Shown here: positions 37,722 to 46,471 of the stretch, piece by piece | Position numbering within the stretch: position 1 is the first letter of the stretch | How the letters are laid out: each line of letters starts with the position of its first letter | NCBI RefSeq assembly: GCF_016811075.1 | Contig: NZ_JAFBGL010000009.1 | Coordinates: 62,001 to 126,000, forward strand | Reading direction: 5' to 3' | Source: Oceaniferula flava | GTDB lineage: Bacteria; Verrucomicrobiota; Verrucomicrobiia; Verrucomicrobiales; Akkermansiaceae | DNA: 64,000 nt | Position numbers and translations under genes: made by a program | Notes under the pieces: generated by a model | The model's input: only the letters and a program-made list of their open reading frames with translations | Told to the model about the DNA's origin: nothing | The model's database searches: none

Positions 37722-38621
37722 ATGAATCCACATCAAGTCCTTCGTCGTTTTCTCTCCGGCATAGCGCCCATCGTTGCTCTGCTCGTTGGCTCATTCACCT
37801 CAGTTGTCGCGAAGGAGTCGCCCCATGCGGTGCTCATTGCTGGCACCCACCATTACTCGCCGCATGTGTCGATGCCGAAATTTGCCGCCGAGTTGGATCG
37901 CTTGGGGTTTACGACCACGGTGGTGAATCCAGACTGGGATCCGGAGAAAGACAAGCGCGGCCTGCCTGGGCTGGAAGCTCTGGAACGTGCCGACGTGGCG
38001 GTGTTTTTTATCCGCTTCCTCAAGCTGGAAGAAGCGCAGCTCAAACACATCATGGATTACGTCCGGGCGGGGAAACCGGTAGTTTGCCTGAGAACCAGCA
38101 CGCATGGCTTCAACTACCAGAAAGATCACCCTCGACAGGACCTCAATATGTCCTTTGGGCGCGACGTGTTTGGCACACCCTATCAGATTCACTTGAAGGG
38201 CGGAACGACCATTCAAGTGGCCAAGGGCGCCGAGAAACATCCGATCCTAACCGGCGTGGATTTGGCAAATTGGAAGTCGCCCGGCACCTTGTATCTGGTG
38301 AAGCCACAGCCGGGGATCACGCCTTTGCTCATGGGCACCGGGCGGTCAGGGAAGGTGGGGAAAAAAAGCAATCAGTTCGGTTCGTTTGACCTCAAGGAGG
38401 AGATGACCGATGTGGTGGCCTGGACCTGGAAAAACAAGTGGAACGGTCGGACTTTTACCACCTCGTTGGGGCACATGGGCGACTTCGCCGTGGCGCAGTC
38501 GATGCGGGTCATGGTCAACGGCGTCTTCTGGGCGGCGGGAGAACAGGCGCCTGCCGCGGAGACAGAAATCCGCACCCTCCAGTTCAAAGGCGCTAAGCAG
38601 AAGAAAAAGCCGGCACGCTAG
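37722..38621 (+). CDS. Secreted ThuA-domain protein
   Basis: The 299-aa protein has a signal peptide (residues 1-31). A glutamine-amidotransferase-like ThuA fold follows: HAVLIAGTHHYSPHVSMPKFAAEL, LERADVAVFFIRFLKLEEAQL, YVRAGKPVVCLRTSTHGF and TFTTSLGHMGDFAVAQSMRVMVNGVFWAAG. ThuA proteins are tied to sugar metabolism, but the reaction is not defined. The position after a sulfatase suggests polysaccharide use. The C-terminus is strongly basic (AKQKKKPAR). Confidence 0.85.
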   Translation: MNPHQVLRRFLSGIAPIVALLVGSFTSVVAKESPHAVLIAGTHHYSPHVSMPKFAAELDRLGFTTTVVNPDWDPEKDKRGLPGLEALERADVAVFFIRFLKLEEAQLKHIMDYVRAGKPVVCLRTSTHGFNYQKDHPRQDLNMSFGRDVFGTPYQIHLKGGTTIQVAKGAEKHPILTGVDLANWKSPGTLYLVKPQPGITPLLMGTGRSGKVGKKSNQFGSFDLKEEMTDVVAWTWKNKWNGRTFTTSLGHMGDFAVAQSMRVMVNGVFWAAGEQAPAAETEIRTLQFKGAKQKKKPAR

Positions 38622-38656
38622 CGCTGAACCATGTAGCGGCAGTCGGACCGATACAC

Positions 38657-38688
38657 AAAAAAATGGGCCGAAGATGACTCCGGCCCAT
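38657..38688 (-). terminator. Terminator of the DoxX-like gene
   Basis: The 8-bp stem ATGGGCCG/CGGCCCAT (38663-38670 with 38681-38688) is followed on the minus strand by a T run. Confidence 0.85.
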
Positions 38689-38714
38689 TCGTGAATGATT
38701 GGATGTGAAAAATC

Positions 38715-39164
38715 TTAAGCGCTGGCTTTGACCAGGCCTCGGCTCGCCAGCAGCGGGCGGAACTTTCCAAGATGGGGGAGCAGGTTGACAATGGCGACCA
38801 CCATGACGGCGATGGCGATGTAAACCAGAGGCATTTTCACCTCAGTTCTGAGGAAAAACTCGGACAGGAGGGCTCCGGTCATGGCGCCGATGGCGTAGAG
38901 GTTATTGGCGGCAAACCACAGCAGCCCTTTACCCTCGCGCTGCTTGCGCAAAGCGATCAAGACGACGTTGGTGAAGAATGCCAGGGTGGCGAATCCGATG
39001 ATGAAGCCGGTGCCGATTCTGAACATGGTGGGGTCGATCCCCAAAGGTTTGGCCATGTCCTCAAAGGCCGCCACAGAGACTGGCCACGCGGCGAACTTGG
39101 AGATCGTGAACCGCGTCAGGATAAGGCCAGCGAGGAGGTTGAAGAGGATGGATAGGTATTTCAT
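38715..39164 (-). CDS. DoxX-like four-helix membrane protein
   Basis: The 149-aa protein has four hydrophobic segments (residues about 4-20, 48-70, 82-102 and 112-132) and an N-terminal half resembling DoxX-like proteins (LAGLILTRFTISKFAAWP). No conserved catalytic residues are apparent, and the function is unknown. It is a single gene with its own terminator, convergent with the ThuA gene. Confidence 0.65.
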   Translation of the reverse strand: MKYLSILFNLLAGLILTRFTISKFAAWPVSVAAFEDMAKPLGIDPTMFRIGTGFIIGFATLAFFTNVVLIALRKQREGKGLLWFAANNLYAIGAMTGALLSEFFLRTEVKMPLVYIAIAVMVVAIVNLLPHLGKFRPLLASRGLVKASA

Positions 39165-39372
39165 GTTCAGTGTTTTGGATTGTCCTCATGTGAGCATCTC
39201 GCGGGAGATTCTATTCCACGAATGTGTGTTTTTTTATTCACGGAGCGATGGAGTGTTGAAGGGGAGAGTGATTTTTTCGCCCGATTGCAAATAAAATGAA
39301 AGATTTCTCAAAAAACTTCGTGGTTGCGATTTTTCAATCTGGTAGCATGCTGATGGAAGCCCTCTTTACCCC

Positions 39373-40326
39373 ATGATGAAACGCTCTATTCTGTTCTTAC
39401 TCAGCCTGTGCGCACCTTGTGCGCTCATCTCGAACGTCTCCGCTCAGACTACGGCGAAGGATGCCGGGGAGAGCCTGAAGAAAAGTGAAACCGCGAATCT
39501 GCTGGACGATTCTTCAGGAAATTTGTCCAAGTTTGCTCAGTTACTGCTGGGTAAAAACGGGGGGAACCGACTGTTCTATTTTCCTACCCGAGACGAACCC
39601 TACACCCCGGCGAAATACGGCTACCAATACGAGGACGTGAACTTTAACTCGGCCGATGGCACCGAGCTGCATGGCTGGTTCCTACCTGCCACGGTGGGCA
39701 CTAAAAAGGCGAAGGGCACCGTGGTCTTCTCCCATGGAAATGCCGGCTCGATCGCGCACCATTTTGGTTTTGTCGATTGGTTGGTGCGCGCAAACTATAA
39801 TGTGCTTCTCTACGATTACCGAGGCTTCGGTAAGTCCAAGGGCGTCATCACAAGGAAAGGTGTGATCGAGGATGTGCAGGCGGCTTTTTCCTATATTCGG
39901 ACGCGCAAAGATGTCGATGTGAACAAACTGATCTCGTTCTCCCACAGCCTCGGAGGGGCGAAATCCGTGACCGCTCTGGCGTTGAAGCCGGTGAAAGGAT
40001 TGTGCGGGGTCATTGTCGATGGCGGCTTTGCTTCCTACCAGGACATGGCGCGTCAGAAGGCCGGGCAGTTTGGCGTGAACATCACCACCGATGAACTTTC
40101 CGCAGTGGACTACGTCGATCAAATTGCGCCAGTGCCTCTGTTGATTGTTCACGGCAGCAACGATACGATGGTGCCCATTTCCCAGGGTGAAAAACTCTTT
40201 GCCAAGGCGAAGCAGCCGAAAACGTTCTTCCGCGTCGCCGGTGGCAGCCACACCAATGCGCTCGGCCGCAACCACGGCGAATACCGTCAGAAAATGCTCG
40301 CGTGGATGGAAAAGGCTCTGCGGTGA
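39373..40326 (+). CDS. Secreted alpha/beta hydrolase
   Basis: The 317-aa protein has a signal peptide (cleavage near VSAQ-TT, residue about 25). The alpha/beta-hydrolase fold has an oxyanion region FSHGNAGS, nucleophile elbow SHSLGG, acid HGSNDTMV and catalytic His in AGGSHTNA, as in the ABHD13/BEM46-like family. It is probably a periplasmic esterase or lipase of unknown substrate. No operon partner is evident. Confidence 0.88.
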   Translation: MMKRSILFLLSLCAPCALISNVSAQTTAKDAGESLKKSETANLLDDSSGNLSKFAQLLLGKNGGNRLFYFPTRDEPYTPAKYGYQYEDVNFNSADGTELHGWFLPATVGTKKAKGTVVFSHGNAGSIAHHFGFVDWLVRANYNVLLYDYRGFGKSKGVITRKGVIEDVQAAFSYIRTRKDVDVNKLISFSHSLGGAKSVTALALKPVKGLCGVIVDGGFASYQDMARQKAGQFGVNITTDELSAVDYVDQIAPVPLLIVHGSNDTMVPISQGEKLFAKAKQPKTFFRVAGGSHTNALGRNHGEYRQKMLAWMEKALR

Positions 40327-40431
40327 GCTGGGCGAAACGTGGGGGCGAGTGGTCAATCCGTGAGCACACGAACTCGGCAAAGCCATCGCTACGAGTCAGC
40401 TATGCCGCCTAACACGTCCCTTGTAATGATG

Positions 40432-41112
40432 TCATCGAACAAGCCTGGGCGACTCGCGGATTTCCTCCATCAGCTTGGGCGATCGTGTGGTCCGCCGCAC
40501 TTGGATGCCCGCTGCGCGTAGTAAGTTGGCTGTCCAGATGTTGCAGGTTTGTGGGTAGAAGTATTTCGATCGGCTGCGGTAGTAGCTGCTGTTGGGTTTC
40601 AATCCCGGCCCGAGATCGATCAGTCTGAGCTTTCCCTGGCCGTCTTTGCTGCGGGCGAAGGATCGGCTTAAGTGCGTGACCAGTCGGTCGGCTTCTTCTT
40701 CGGTGAGGTCGAACGTTTCCAGTTGGCTGTAAGGATAGTGCTGGTAGGGCGATTCGTCAAAGCGCTCAATATGCATCACCGCAGCGGTCGGCCAGAACAG
40801 GCCTCGAACGATCATTGGAGTATTTAGTCCCTCGGTGCGGTAAAATTCCTCAGACCCCCAGCCAAGTTCCACATATTGGTTCTGAGCGATCTGCAAATCC
40901 TCGGTCCAGGCATGACGCCGTAAAGCGCTTGCCGGGAGAACTAGCCCTGCATGCCAGCCGTGGCTGTAAACTTGAATCCGGACGCGATCCTCAGCCATCT
41001 GCGTCGCAGGAGCCTGGTGCGGCGCTGCAGGGCGGGGTGTTTTGATGTAGCTCGTGATGCTGCACGAGGTGGATAAGAGGGTGAGCGCGAGCAGAAAACT
41101 GTCTCCCTTCAT
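40432..41112 (-). CDS. DUF2459 lipoprotein
   Basis: The protein has 226 aa from the ATG at 41112, chosen because it gives a signal peptide with lipobox LSTSC. An upstream in-frame ATG at 41175 is less likely. Family motifs are YSHGWHAGLVLPA, VELGWGSEEFYRT and the C-terminal TCNIWTANLLRAAGI, with conserved His, Cys and Asn that look like a papain-like or NlpC-like arrangement. DUF2459 function is unknown. The gene lies downstream of the GDSL hydrolase with a structured gap between them. Confidence 0.8.
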   Translation of the reverse strand: MKGDSFLLALTLLSTSCSITSYIKTPRPAAPHQAPATQMAEDRVRIQVYSHGWHAGLVLPASALRRHAWTEDLQIAQNQYVELGWGSEEFYRTEGLNTPMIVRGLFWPTAAVMHIERFDESPYQHYPYSQLETFDLTEEEADRLVTHLSRSFARSKDGQGKLRLIDLGPGLKPNSSYYRSRSKYFYPQTCNIWTANLLRAAGIQVRRTTRSPKLMEEIRESPRLVR

Positions 41113-41187
41113 GTGCTGGAAAATTAGCATGTGGGAAATCTGACCACTGCCCTGATTTTGCGCAAGAAGAAACAAGTGAATGAGTCC

Positions 41188-41216
41188 TTGACCTCAGCCG
41201 TGCGGTGGCCCATAGA
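41188..41216 (+). promoter_or_regulatory. Candidate promoter of a small RNA
   Basis: TTGACC (41188-41193), a 17-base spacer and CATAGA (41211-41216) form a plausible sigma70-type promoter. A start near 41219-41222 would lead directly into three consecutive hairpins. Confidence 0.4.
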
Positions 41217-41218
41217 GC

Positions 41219-41316
41219 GCCTGTCTGCGGGATGGTATCCTTCAGACAGCGGGCTTCACACCCGCACCGGTCGCTACCTGGATGAGTTTACTCAAAGAGG
41301 TAGCGGCTATTTTTTT
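41219..41316 (+). ncRNA. Candidate structured small RNA ending in an intrinsic terminator
   Basis: Three hairpins follow each other. CTGTCTG/CAGACAG is 41221-41227 with 41243-41249. CGGG/CCCG around the 7-base loop CTTCACA is 41250-41264. CGCTACCT/AGGTAGCG with an inner GAGT/ACTC is 41272-41305 and is followed by seven T (41310-41316). The region is otherwise non-coding, between the DUF2459 and GDSL genes, and the T run overlaps the last codons of the antisense GDSL gene. The second hairpin resembles an anticodon arm with anticodon TCA, but acceptor and T arms are missing, so this is not a tRNA. Existence as a transcript is inferred. Confidence 0.45.
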
Positions 41317-41969
41317 GTCGAGCTGGCCGCAGGTAACAAGGGCCGGACTGCTATGGCCACATGCTTGGCGATGATGGTATTTCCTGCGGGGCTAGGGTGC
41401 ACGCCGTCTTTGTGCATCCATTGCTTGTCGCCTAACAAAAGTTGGTGAAGTTCAACCACAGGGACTTTATTTTTACTGGCGACTTCGCCCGCGGCGAGGC
41501 TGTATTGCGTGAGCAAATGGGAGAGGCCGCCGGCGTCATCGTAGATTTTTTGGTCGTGGCGCTTGAAATAGGCCGCGGTATCAATCGGCGGAGGTGTGCA
41601 CAGCACCACCTTGGCGCCCTGCTTCTGGCAGCGATTGATGATTTCCTGAAGGTTCTTGCGATAATCATCCAGTTTGACGTGCTTTTTGGCATCCACCCGG
41701 ATGTCGTTGGTGCCGAAGAATACCACCACGATGTCAGGGTTTTTCGCTAGCACATCGCGGTTCATCCGGTGCAGGCCTTGGGCCGAGGTATTGCCGGCCA
41801 CCCCTGCGTTGATGGTTTCCACATCGAGCATGGTTGCGAGCTCAGCTGGGAAGCCGCGTTTGGTGATGCTGTCGCCCAGGCAGGCGACTTTGGTTTTTTC
41901 CGCCAAAAGCTGGCCGGCGGAGAGTAGAGAGAGGGTGAGTAGGAGGAGGGGGCGGAGTGTTGATTTCAT
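41307..41969 (-). CDS. Secreted GDSL/SGNH hydrolase
   Basis: The protein has 220 aa from the ATG at 41969; the frame opens further upstream through the tRNA-Sec gene, which is a shadow. A signal peptide (residues 1-23) precedes the SGNH blocks: Ser in CLGDSITKRG, Gly in INAGVAGNTSA, Asn in VFFGTNDIR, and Asp/His in KDGVHPSPAG. It is probably a periplasmic or extracellular esterase acting on acetylated carbohydrates, which would fit the nearby sulfatase and ThuA genes. The tRNA-Sec gene ends 55 bp upstream on the same strand. Confidence 0.9.
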   Translation of the reverse strand: MKSTLRPLLLLTLSLLSAGQLLAEKTKVACLGDSITKRGFPAELATMLDVETINAGVAGNTSAQGLHRMNRDVLAKNPDIVVVFFGTNDIRVDAKKHVKLDDYRKNLQEIINRCQKQGAKVVLCTPPPIDTAAYFKRHDQKIYDDAGGLSHLLTQYSLAAGEVASKNKVPVVELHQLLLGDKQWMHKDGVHPSPAGNTIIAKHVAIAVRPLLPAASSTKK

Positions 41970-42023
41970 GGGATGTGAGAGGGGGACTCGATCATCGGGC
42001 CATCGATGGCCAAAGGGGGGAAT

Positions 42024-42118
42024 TGGCGGAGAGGGAAGGAATTGAACCAACCGGAGACCGTGACAGCCTCCCAACGGTTTTGAAGACCGCGGCGACCACC
42101 AGGCACGCTTCACTCTCC
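42024..42118 (-). tRNA. selC: tRNA-Sec (anticodon TCA)
   Basis: The gene is 95 nt with encoded CCA (42024-42026). The anticodon stem GCGGT/ACCGT encloses loop CTTCAAA, anticodon TCA. The G73 discriminator, long variable arm (GGAG/CTCC) and D arm with CCTGGTGG match bacterial selenocysteine tRNAs. The acceptor begins GGAGAG with CTCTCC. By my reading the T stem has two adjacent U-U mismatches (GTTGG against CCTTC), and the acceptor plus T arms sum to 12 rather than 13 positions. A strong promoter lies just upstream. Confidence 0.85.
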
Positions 42119-42138
42119 TTGTTACGATGAACAGGCTG

Positions 42139-42166
42139 AATCTATCCGGAGGTGGAATGTTGTCAA
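42139..42166 (-). promoter_or_regulatory. selC: Promoter of tRNA-Sec
   Basis: On the minus strand a consensus -35 TTGACA (42166-42161), a 16-base spacer and a -10 TAGATT (42144-42139) place transcription start about 12-14 bases before the tRNA 5' end. Confidence 0.65.
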
Positions 42167-42299
42167 ACTATAGCGACCCATGGTTTCTCAAAATCGCGGT
42201 TGCATTCAGCTGGCGATTAAGACAGGTTAAATATCGTCAAACGGTGATCCCAAGCCGTTTACAGCCTCATTTTTTACAAATTCCTCCCCGAATTGACCC

Positions 42300-44138
42300 A
42301 TGGCAGAATACACAGAAGCAGACATTAAGAGTCTCGATTGGAAAGAGCACATCCGCATGCGCCCGGGCATGTACATCGGCAAGTTAGGCGATGGTAAAAG
42401 TGCAGACGACGGCATCTACATCCTGCTCAAAGAGGCCTTGGATAACTCCATCGATGAATACGTCATGGGCTACGGCTCGGAAATCAAGGTGACCATCGAT
42501 GACGATAGTCGCGTGGAAGTCCGCGATTACGGTCGGGGCATTCCGTTAGGGAAGCTCATGGACTGCGCCGCCAAGATCAACACCGGGGCGAAGTATGACA
42601 GCGAAGCATTTAAAAAATCCGTCGGCCTGAACGGCGTGGGGATCAAGGCGGTGAACGCCTTGTCGACGTTCTTCGAAATCCAAGCTTGGCGCGAGGGCGA
42701 AACCAAAGCGATCGAGTTCAGCAAAGGGGAGGTGGTCGAGGAAATGGCCAAGCCGCGCAAGGATGCGGGGCAAAACGGCACCCGTCTGGCCTTCGATGTC
42801 GATCGCACGATCTTCCCAGCCAAGACCCGCTTCCGCGCGGGTTATGTGGAGAAAATGTGCCGCTACTATTCCTATCTCAACCCCGGCTTGGCTGTCATTT
42901 TCAATGGCAAGAAATTCAAGTCCAAGAATGGTTTGTTAGACTTGTTGAAGGAGGAGATGGATAGCGAACCGCTCTATGCGCCGATCCACCTTCGGGAGAA
43001 AGATATCGAAATTGTTTTCACCCACAGCGAGGAGAGCGGCGAGGAATATTACTCCTTCGTCAATGGCCAGAACACCACCCAGGGGGGCACCCACCTGGCG
43101 GCATTCCGTGAGGCGATTGTGCAGGTTTTGCGCGGCTTCTATAAAAAACAATACAACCCGGCGGACATCCGTAGCGGCCTGGAAGCTGCGGTGCTGGTGC
43201 GCATCGAGGACCCCGTCTTCGAGAGTCAGACCAAGACCAAGTTGGGTAGCATGACAGTCTCTGAAAAAGGGGAAACCATCCGCACCTTTGTCAGCAATTT
43301 CCTCAAGGAGCATCTCGATAATTACCTGCACAAGAACCCCAAGGTTGCCGAGGCATTGCAGAAACGGATCCTCGCGGCCGAGCGCGAACGTAAGGAGCTT
43401 TCCGGCGTGAAAAAGATCGCCAGAGAGCGTGCTCGCAAGGCGAAGGTGCATAATAAAAAACTCCGAGATTGCCGGGCACACTTTGCCAGCAAACACAAGC
43501 GTCGTGAGGAATCCACCGTGTTCATCACCGAGGGCGACTCCGCCAGTGGCTCGATTACCAAGAGCCGTGATGTTGAGACCCAGGCGGTCTTCTCTCTGCG
43601 AGGGAAACCTCTGAACTCCTTTGGTCTGAAGCGAAACGTCGTTTATGAAAACGAGGAGTTCAACCTGCTCCAGCACGCGCTTGATATCGAAGAGAACCTC
43701 GAGACTCTGCGCTACAACCGGGTGGTGATTGCTACCGATGCCGATGTCGATGGCATGCACATTCGCTTGCTGCTGCTGACCTTTTTCCTGCAGTTCTTCC
43801 CTGAGCTTGTTAGGAACGGGCACCTCTACATTTTGCAAACTCCTCTGTTCCGGGTGCGGAATAAAAAGGAGACCCGCTACTGCTACGATGATGATGAACG
43901 CGTCGCCGCGATGAAAGCTCTGGGCAAGGCTGCCGAGATCACTCGCTTCAAAGGTTTGGGGGAGATCTCGCCGGACGAATTCAAGTTCATGATCGGCCCT
44001 GACATGCGTCTCGACCCGGTGCTGATGGAAGAAGGTAAGGGGATCAAAGAAATGCTCACGTTCTACATGGGCAAGAATACCCCCGATCGCCAAGAATTCA
44101 TCATCGAGAACCTTCGCGAAGACGTCGATGCGGCCTAG
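42300..44138 (+). CDS. parE: DNA topoisomerase IV subunit B
   Basis: The 612-aa protein has GHKL ATPase motifs: LDNSIDEYV (catalytic Glu in the KEALDNS segment), DYGRGIPLG and [13 protein letters not shown]. The TOPRIM domain has [10 protein letters not shown] and [13 protein letters not shown], and the C-terminus has [12 protein letters not shown]. The opening [22 protein letters not shown] and the short length match the ParE of Bacteroidetes and relatives rather than proteobacterial GyrB. The partner parC is not adjacent. The gene is divergent from tRNA-Sec and is followed by a large hairpin. Confidence 0.92.
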   Translation: MAEYTEADIKSLDWKEHIRMRPGMYIGKLGDGKSADDGIYILLKEALDNSIDEYVMGYGSEIKVTIDDDSRVEVRDYGRGIPLGKLMDCAAKINTGAKYDSEAFKKSVGLNGVGIKAVNALSTFFEIQAWREGETKAIEFSKGEVVEEMAKPRKDAGQNGTRLAFDVDRTIFPAKTRFRAGYVEKMCRYYSYLNPGLAVIFNGKKFKSKNGLLDLLKEEMDSEPLYAPIHLREKDIEIVFTHSEESGEEYYSFVNGQNTTQGGTHLAAFREAIVQVLRGFYKKQYNPADIRSGLEAAVLVRIEDPVFESQTKTKLGSMTVSEKGETIRTFVSNFLKEHLDNYLHKNPKVAEALQKRILAAERERKELSGVKKIARERARKAKVHNKKLRDCRAHFASKHKRREESTVFITEGDSASGSITKSRDVETQAVFSLRGKPLNSFGLKRNVVYENEEFNLLQHALDIEENLETLRYNRVVIATDADVDGMHIRLLLLTFFLQFFPELVRNGHLYILQTPLFRVRNKKETRYCYDDDERVAAMKALGKAAEITRFKGLGEISPDEFKFMIGPDMRLDPVLMEEGKGIKEMLTFYMGKNTPDRQEFIIENLREDVDAA

Positions 44139-44154
44139 CTGAGGAATCGACGGG

Positions 44155-44204
44155 CACTGCGCTGACTCACTTGTCTCCCGTCTTGCTGGGGACAAGGCGC
44201 AGTG
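44155..44204. repeat. Large hairpin between convergent genes
   Basis: The outer stem CACTGCGC/GCGCAGTG (44155-44162 with 44197-44204) encloses a second stem CTTGTC/GACAAG. There is no T run, so a terminator role between parE and the convergent hypothetical gene is only plausible. Confidence 0.5.
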
Positions 44205-44225
44205 GACTGTCGCTGTTTCGAGCGA

Positions 44226-44675
44226 TTATCTCAGATGCTTTTGCTGGTCGATAAATGGACTCCAGGCACTGGGGAAAACACCTTCAGCAGCGGCACCCAG
44301 CCCCTTTTTCCAATCGTTCTCTGTTAGTTCGTTGATTTGCTTCTCACCGCCTCGACCACTTGGGTAGAACTTGCTGCGCAGCTCTACTAGTTTCTTGTAG
44401 ACGATTTCAGGAGCATCCGCCAGATGCGTTGCGGTCCACGATTCCGAGTGAATGCGAACAATGAGCGACGAATCATACAGGTAGAAACAGGCGTCCGCTT
44501 CATTGAAGAGGGCCGTTCCGTTGGTCGAGAAAAACCGCTTCACGCCAGCGATGGGTTCAGAAGGAATGAACTCGATATGATCTGCTCCCATGTGATGCTC
44601 ACCACAAAACTCCACTGAAATGGCTTTGCCAAAAGACGAAGTAATCGTGCTCTGGTGAATGATGGGCAGGGACAT
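44226..44675 (-). CDS. Hypothetical protein
   Basis: The protein has 149 aa from the ATG at 44675 (an upstream in-frame ATG at 44714 is possible). It has no signal peptide and no membrane helix. An N-terminal IIHQSTITSSFGKAISVEFCGEHHMGADHIEFIP and an aromatic middle (ACFYLYDSSLIVRIHSESW) suggest a small mixed alpha/beta protein. The family is not recognised. It is convergent with parE. Confidence 0.6.
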   Translation of the reverse strand: MSLPIIHQSTITSSFGKAISVEFCGEHHMGADHIEFIPSEPIAGVKRFFSTNGTALFNEADACFYLYDSSLIVRIHSESWTATHLADAPEIVYKKLVELRSKFYPSGRGGEKQINELTENDWKKGLGAAAEGVFPSAWSPFIDQQKHLR

Positions 44676-44735
44676 GTGAATTATCTTAGGGGTTTTTTGC
44701 AGTGCTATGCACACCTGTTGTCGGCTTGCTCTGTG

Positions 44736-44990
44736 CTACTTGTCTTGGGTGGTGTAGACGAACAAACGTCTCGGGAGTCGCCCCTCGTTTGTCGCAATAT
44801 AGGAAGCCTGAATGGGGCCGTTTTGGCGACTGAAAGAGCCTCCGACCGCACAACCACCTGATCCCCCGTCGGATCCTTCAATACGGACAAATCCACCGGC
44901 TTCTGACAAATCGAATAGATCATCGATGTAATAACCGCCCGAACTTGAGGCTGCCGCAGAAGCGACAGGAGCCTTTTTCCTGATTATCAC
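44736..44990 (-). CDS. Small hypothetical ORF, possibly a gene remnant
   Basis: The frame has 84 codons from an ATG at 44990. The Ser/Ala/Gly-rich start and the segment DLFDLSEAGGFVRIEGSDGG look protein-like, but no family is recognised. There is no signal peptide and no clear ribosome binding site. It lies in a loose, AT-richer stretch, so it may be a small real gene or a degraded one. Confidence 0.3.
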   Translation of the reverse strand: MIIRKKAPVASAAASSSGGYYIDDLFDLSEAGGFVRIEGSDGGSGGCAVGGSFSRQNGPIQASYIATNEGRLPRRLFVYTTQDK

Positions 44991-45099
44991 TTAGGTTTTC
45001 TCGTCACCTTGACTGATCGATTCCGGCGGGTGAGCGGATTGGTTTGCGCGGGCTTGTTAGGCGCTGATTGTCATCCGCAAGAGAGATGGGTATTCGCTT

Positions 45100-45717
45100 T
45101 CAGCGGTTGCGGCGTGCCAATAATACTAAAAATCCTAGGCCCAAAAGAACGCTTCCGGATGGCTCAGGAACGGCTGCAGTGGCAAGGAATCGATAAGCTT
45201 CATTATTCGCACCTTGTAGAGCATTCCAAGTGAAGGTTTGCACCCCGCTGATCGTGAATGAACCCCAATCCTCATTGGCTCGCGGAGCTCCCGACGAGTG
45301 ATCGCCACCATCGGTGATTTTATTTGTGGTGATTGTACTACCCGAGATCACATACCAAGGGGAAGGGTCGCTTACCAAACTGGAAGTCAGAGTCCCTGCG
45401 GTGAAACTCCAAGATCCGGTATCGCCAACAAAAGTATTATTAGGACTCGTGTTACTAAACACAGCGGTCGTATTTGAAAGATGAGGTGCAATAGTCAAGT
45501 CAACTGGAGCCGTGAACGTAATCGTGATTGTATTGTTCTCGGCTGTATTGATACCTTCGTTCTTTATGGTGATCTCCTCGGTGCTAGTGACGGTATAGGT
45601 CGTAGAGGTGCCCAGAATGGTGCCCGAAGTTGAATCGATCACAGTAAGTGCTGAGAATCCGGTGCTAGTCATCAACAGGAGACACAACGGAACGAGATTG
45701 ATTTTTTTAAGTGTCAT
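45100..45717 (-). CDS. PEP-CTERM sorting-domain secreted protein
   Basis: The protein has 205 aa from the ATG at 45717. The signal peptide (KKINLVPLCLLLMTSTGFSA) is followed by a Thr/Asn/Ser-rich beta-strand region. A C-terminal sorting signal VPEPSGSVLLGLGFLVLL plus ARRNR follows. The coding DNA is visibly AT-richer than most neighbours, with frequent AAT, ACT and ATT codons. That suggests either weak codon selection or acquisition. Function is unknown; it is probably surface-exposed after exosortase processing. Confidence 0.85.
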   Translation of the reverse strand: MTLKKINLVPLCLLLMTSTGFSALTVIDSTSGTILGTSTTYTVTSTEEITIKNEGINTAENNTITITFTAPVDLTIAPHLSNTTAVFSNTSPNNTFVGDTGSWSFTAGTLTSSLVSDPSPWYVISGSTITTNKITDGGDHSSGAPRANEDWGSFTISGVQTFTWNALQGANNEAYRFLATAAVPEPSGSVLLGLGFLVLLARRNR

Positions 45718-46027
45718 ATAATTTAACAAAAATTAACAGCTTGTTGATCTTGATTACAATGAAAAACAGAAGGTTAGAGAGGTCAAAATTTGGTGATGAT
45801 GTTTACAAATAGCTCACAAATTTTTCCAAAGAAGACTCACTCCGTAAACTTGTCACAAGCTGTCCGAGAGCGTTTTTCGACTTCTGGGTTGAACTTTGGA
45901 TGAGTATCGTATTTTTGGTTTGGGGATATGTTTGTTCACTATCAATGCATTATGCATTTCTTTGCCGATCGAATGAGCTCTTCTTAATCGTCACAGCGCA
46001 TGATGGGACTGGCACGCATAGCCTTGT
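45718..46027. other. AT-rich intergenic region
   Basis: No gene is seen. It should carry the promoter of the PEP-CTERM gene at 45717. The composition is strongly AT-rich, and no clear promoter pair, repeat or RNA was recognised. Confidence 0.45.
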
Positions 46028-46471
46028 TCAGATTTTTTTGAGTGACTGGACGAATTGAGCTGGAAGTGCACGAAGCAGCTTTGATGGTATTGAACCGGAG
46101 TCTTTAATTTCACTGATGCTGTCTTGGTATGTTTTGGGTTTCACCGTTCTGAATGTGTATTTCCAAAGGCGGGAGTCTCCGTCGAACATCCAAATTTCAT
46201 TTCTACCTTCTATCCAGAATCTCCAAGGTTTTCCTGGCTGCAATACGCCGGCTTTTGGTCCAATCGTTTTCTTTCGGTCTGGACCATCGAGTGAGATCGA
46301 AAATTGAAGTCGATTGTTCTTCTCTTCAATAGAAACAATACGCTCAGAATTCGACCATTGATATTCGCCGGTGGTTTCAATGAATGATTCAATCGGCTTC
46401 GGTTCACTAAGGGCATGCGTGAGTGTGGTTAGAGTGATCAATAAGATTAGGGGGATCATTGTGTATTTCAT
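46028..46471 (-). CDS. Hypothetical secreted protein
   Basis: The protein has 147 aa from the ATG at 46471, chosen because it gives a signal peptide (MKYTMIPLILLITLTTLTHA). The frame extends upstream to 46543 without support. The mature part is beta-rich and aromatic (PWRFWIEGRNEIWMFDGDSRLWKY). No family is recognised. It is a single gene in an AT-richer stretch. Confidence 0.6.
   Translation of the reverse strand: MKYTMIPLILLITLTTLTHALSEPKPIESFIETTGEYQWSNSERIVSIEEKNNRLQFSISLDGPDRKKTIGPKAGVLQPGKPWRFWIEGRNEIWMFDGDSRLWKYTFRTVKPKTYQDSISEIKDSGSIPSKLLRALPAQFVQSLKKI

Noticed and set aside
41221-41265. Possible second tRNA-Sec: D-arm-like and anticodon-arm-like hairpins with TCA.
   Set aside because: There is no acceptor stem or T arm, base 37 is C rather than A, and the D-like stem is too long; the third hairpin is a terminator. 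Kept only as a candidate small RNA.
41970-42113. N-terminal extension of the GDSL hydrolase frame.
   Set aside because: The extension is the tRNA-Sec gene and its trailer read as protein; the signal peptide begins at 41969.
42936-44195. 419-codon open frame antisense to parE.
   Set aside because: It lies fully opposite a well-supported gene with clear motifs; GC-rich third positions create long antisense frames.
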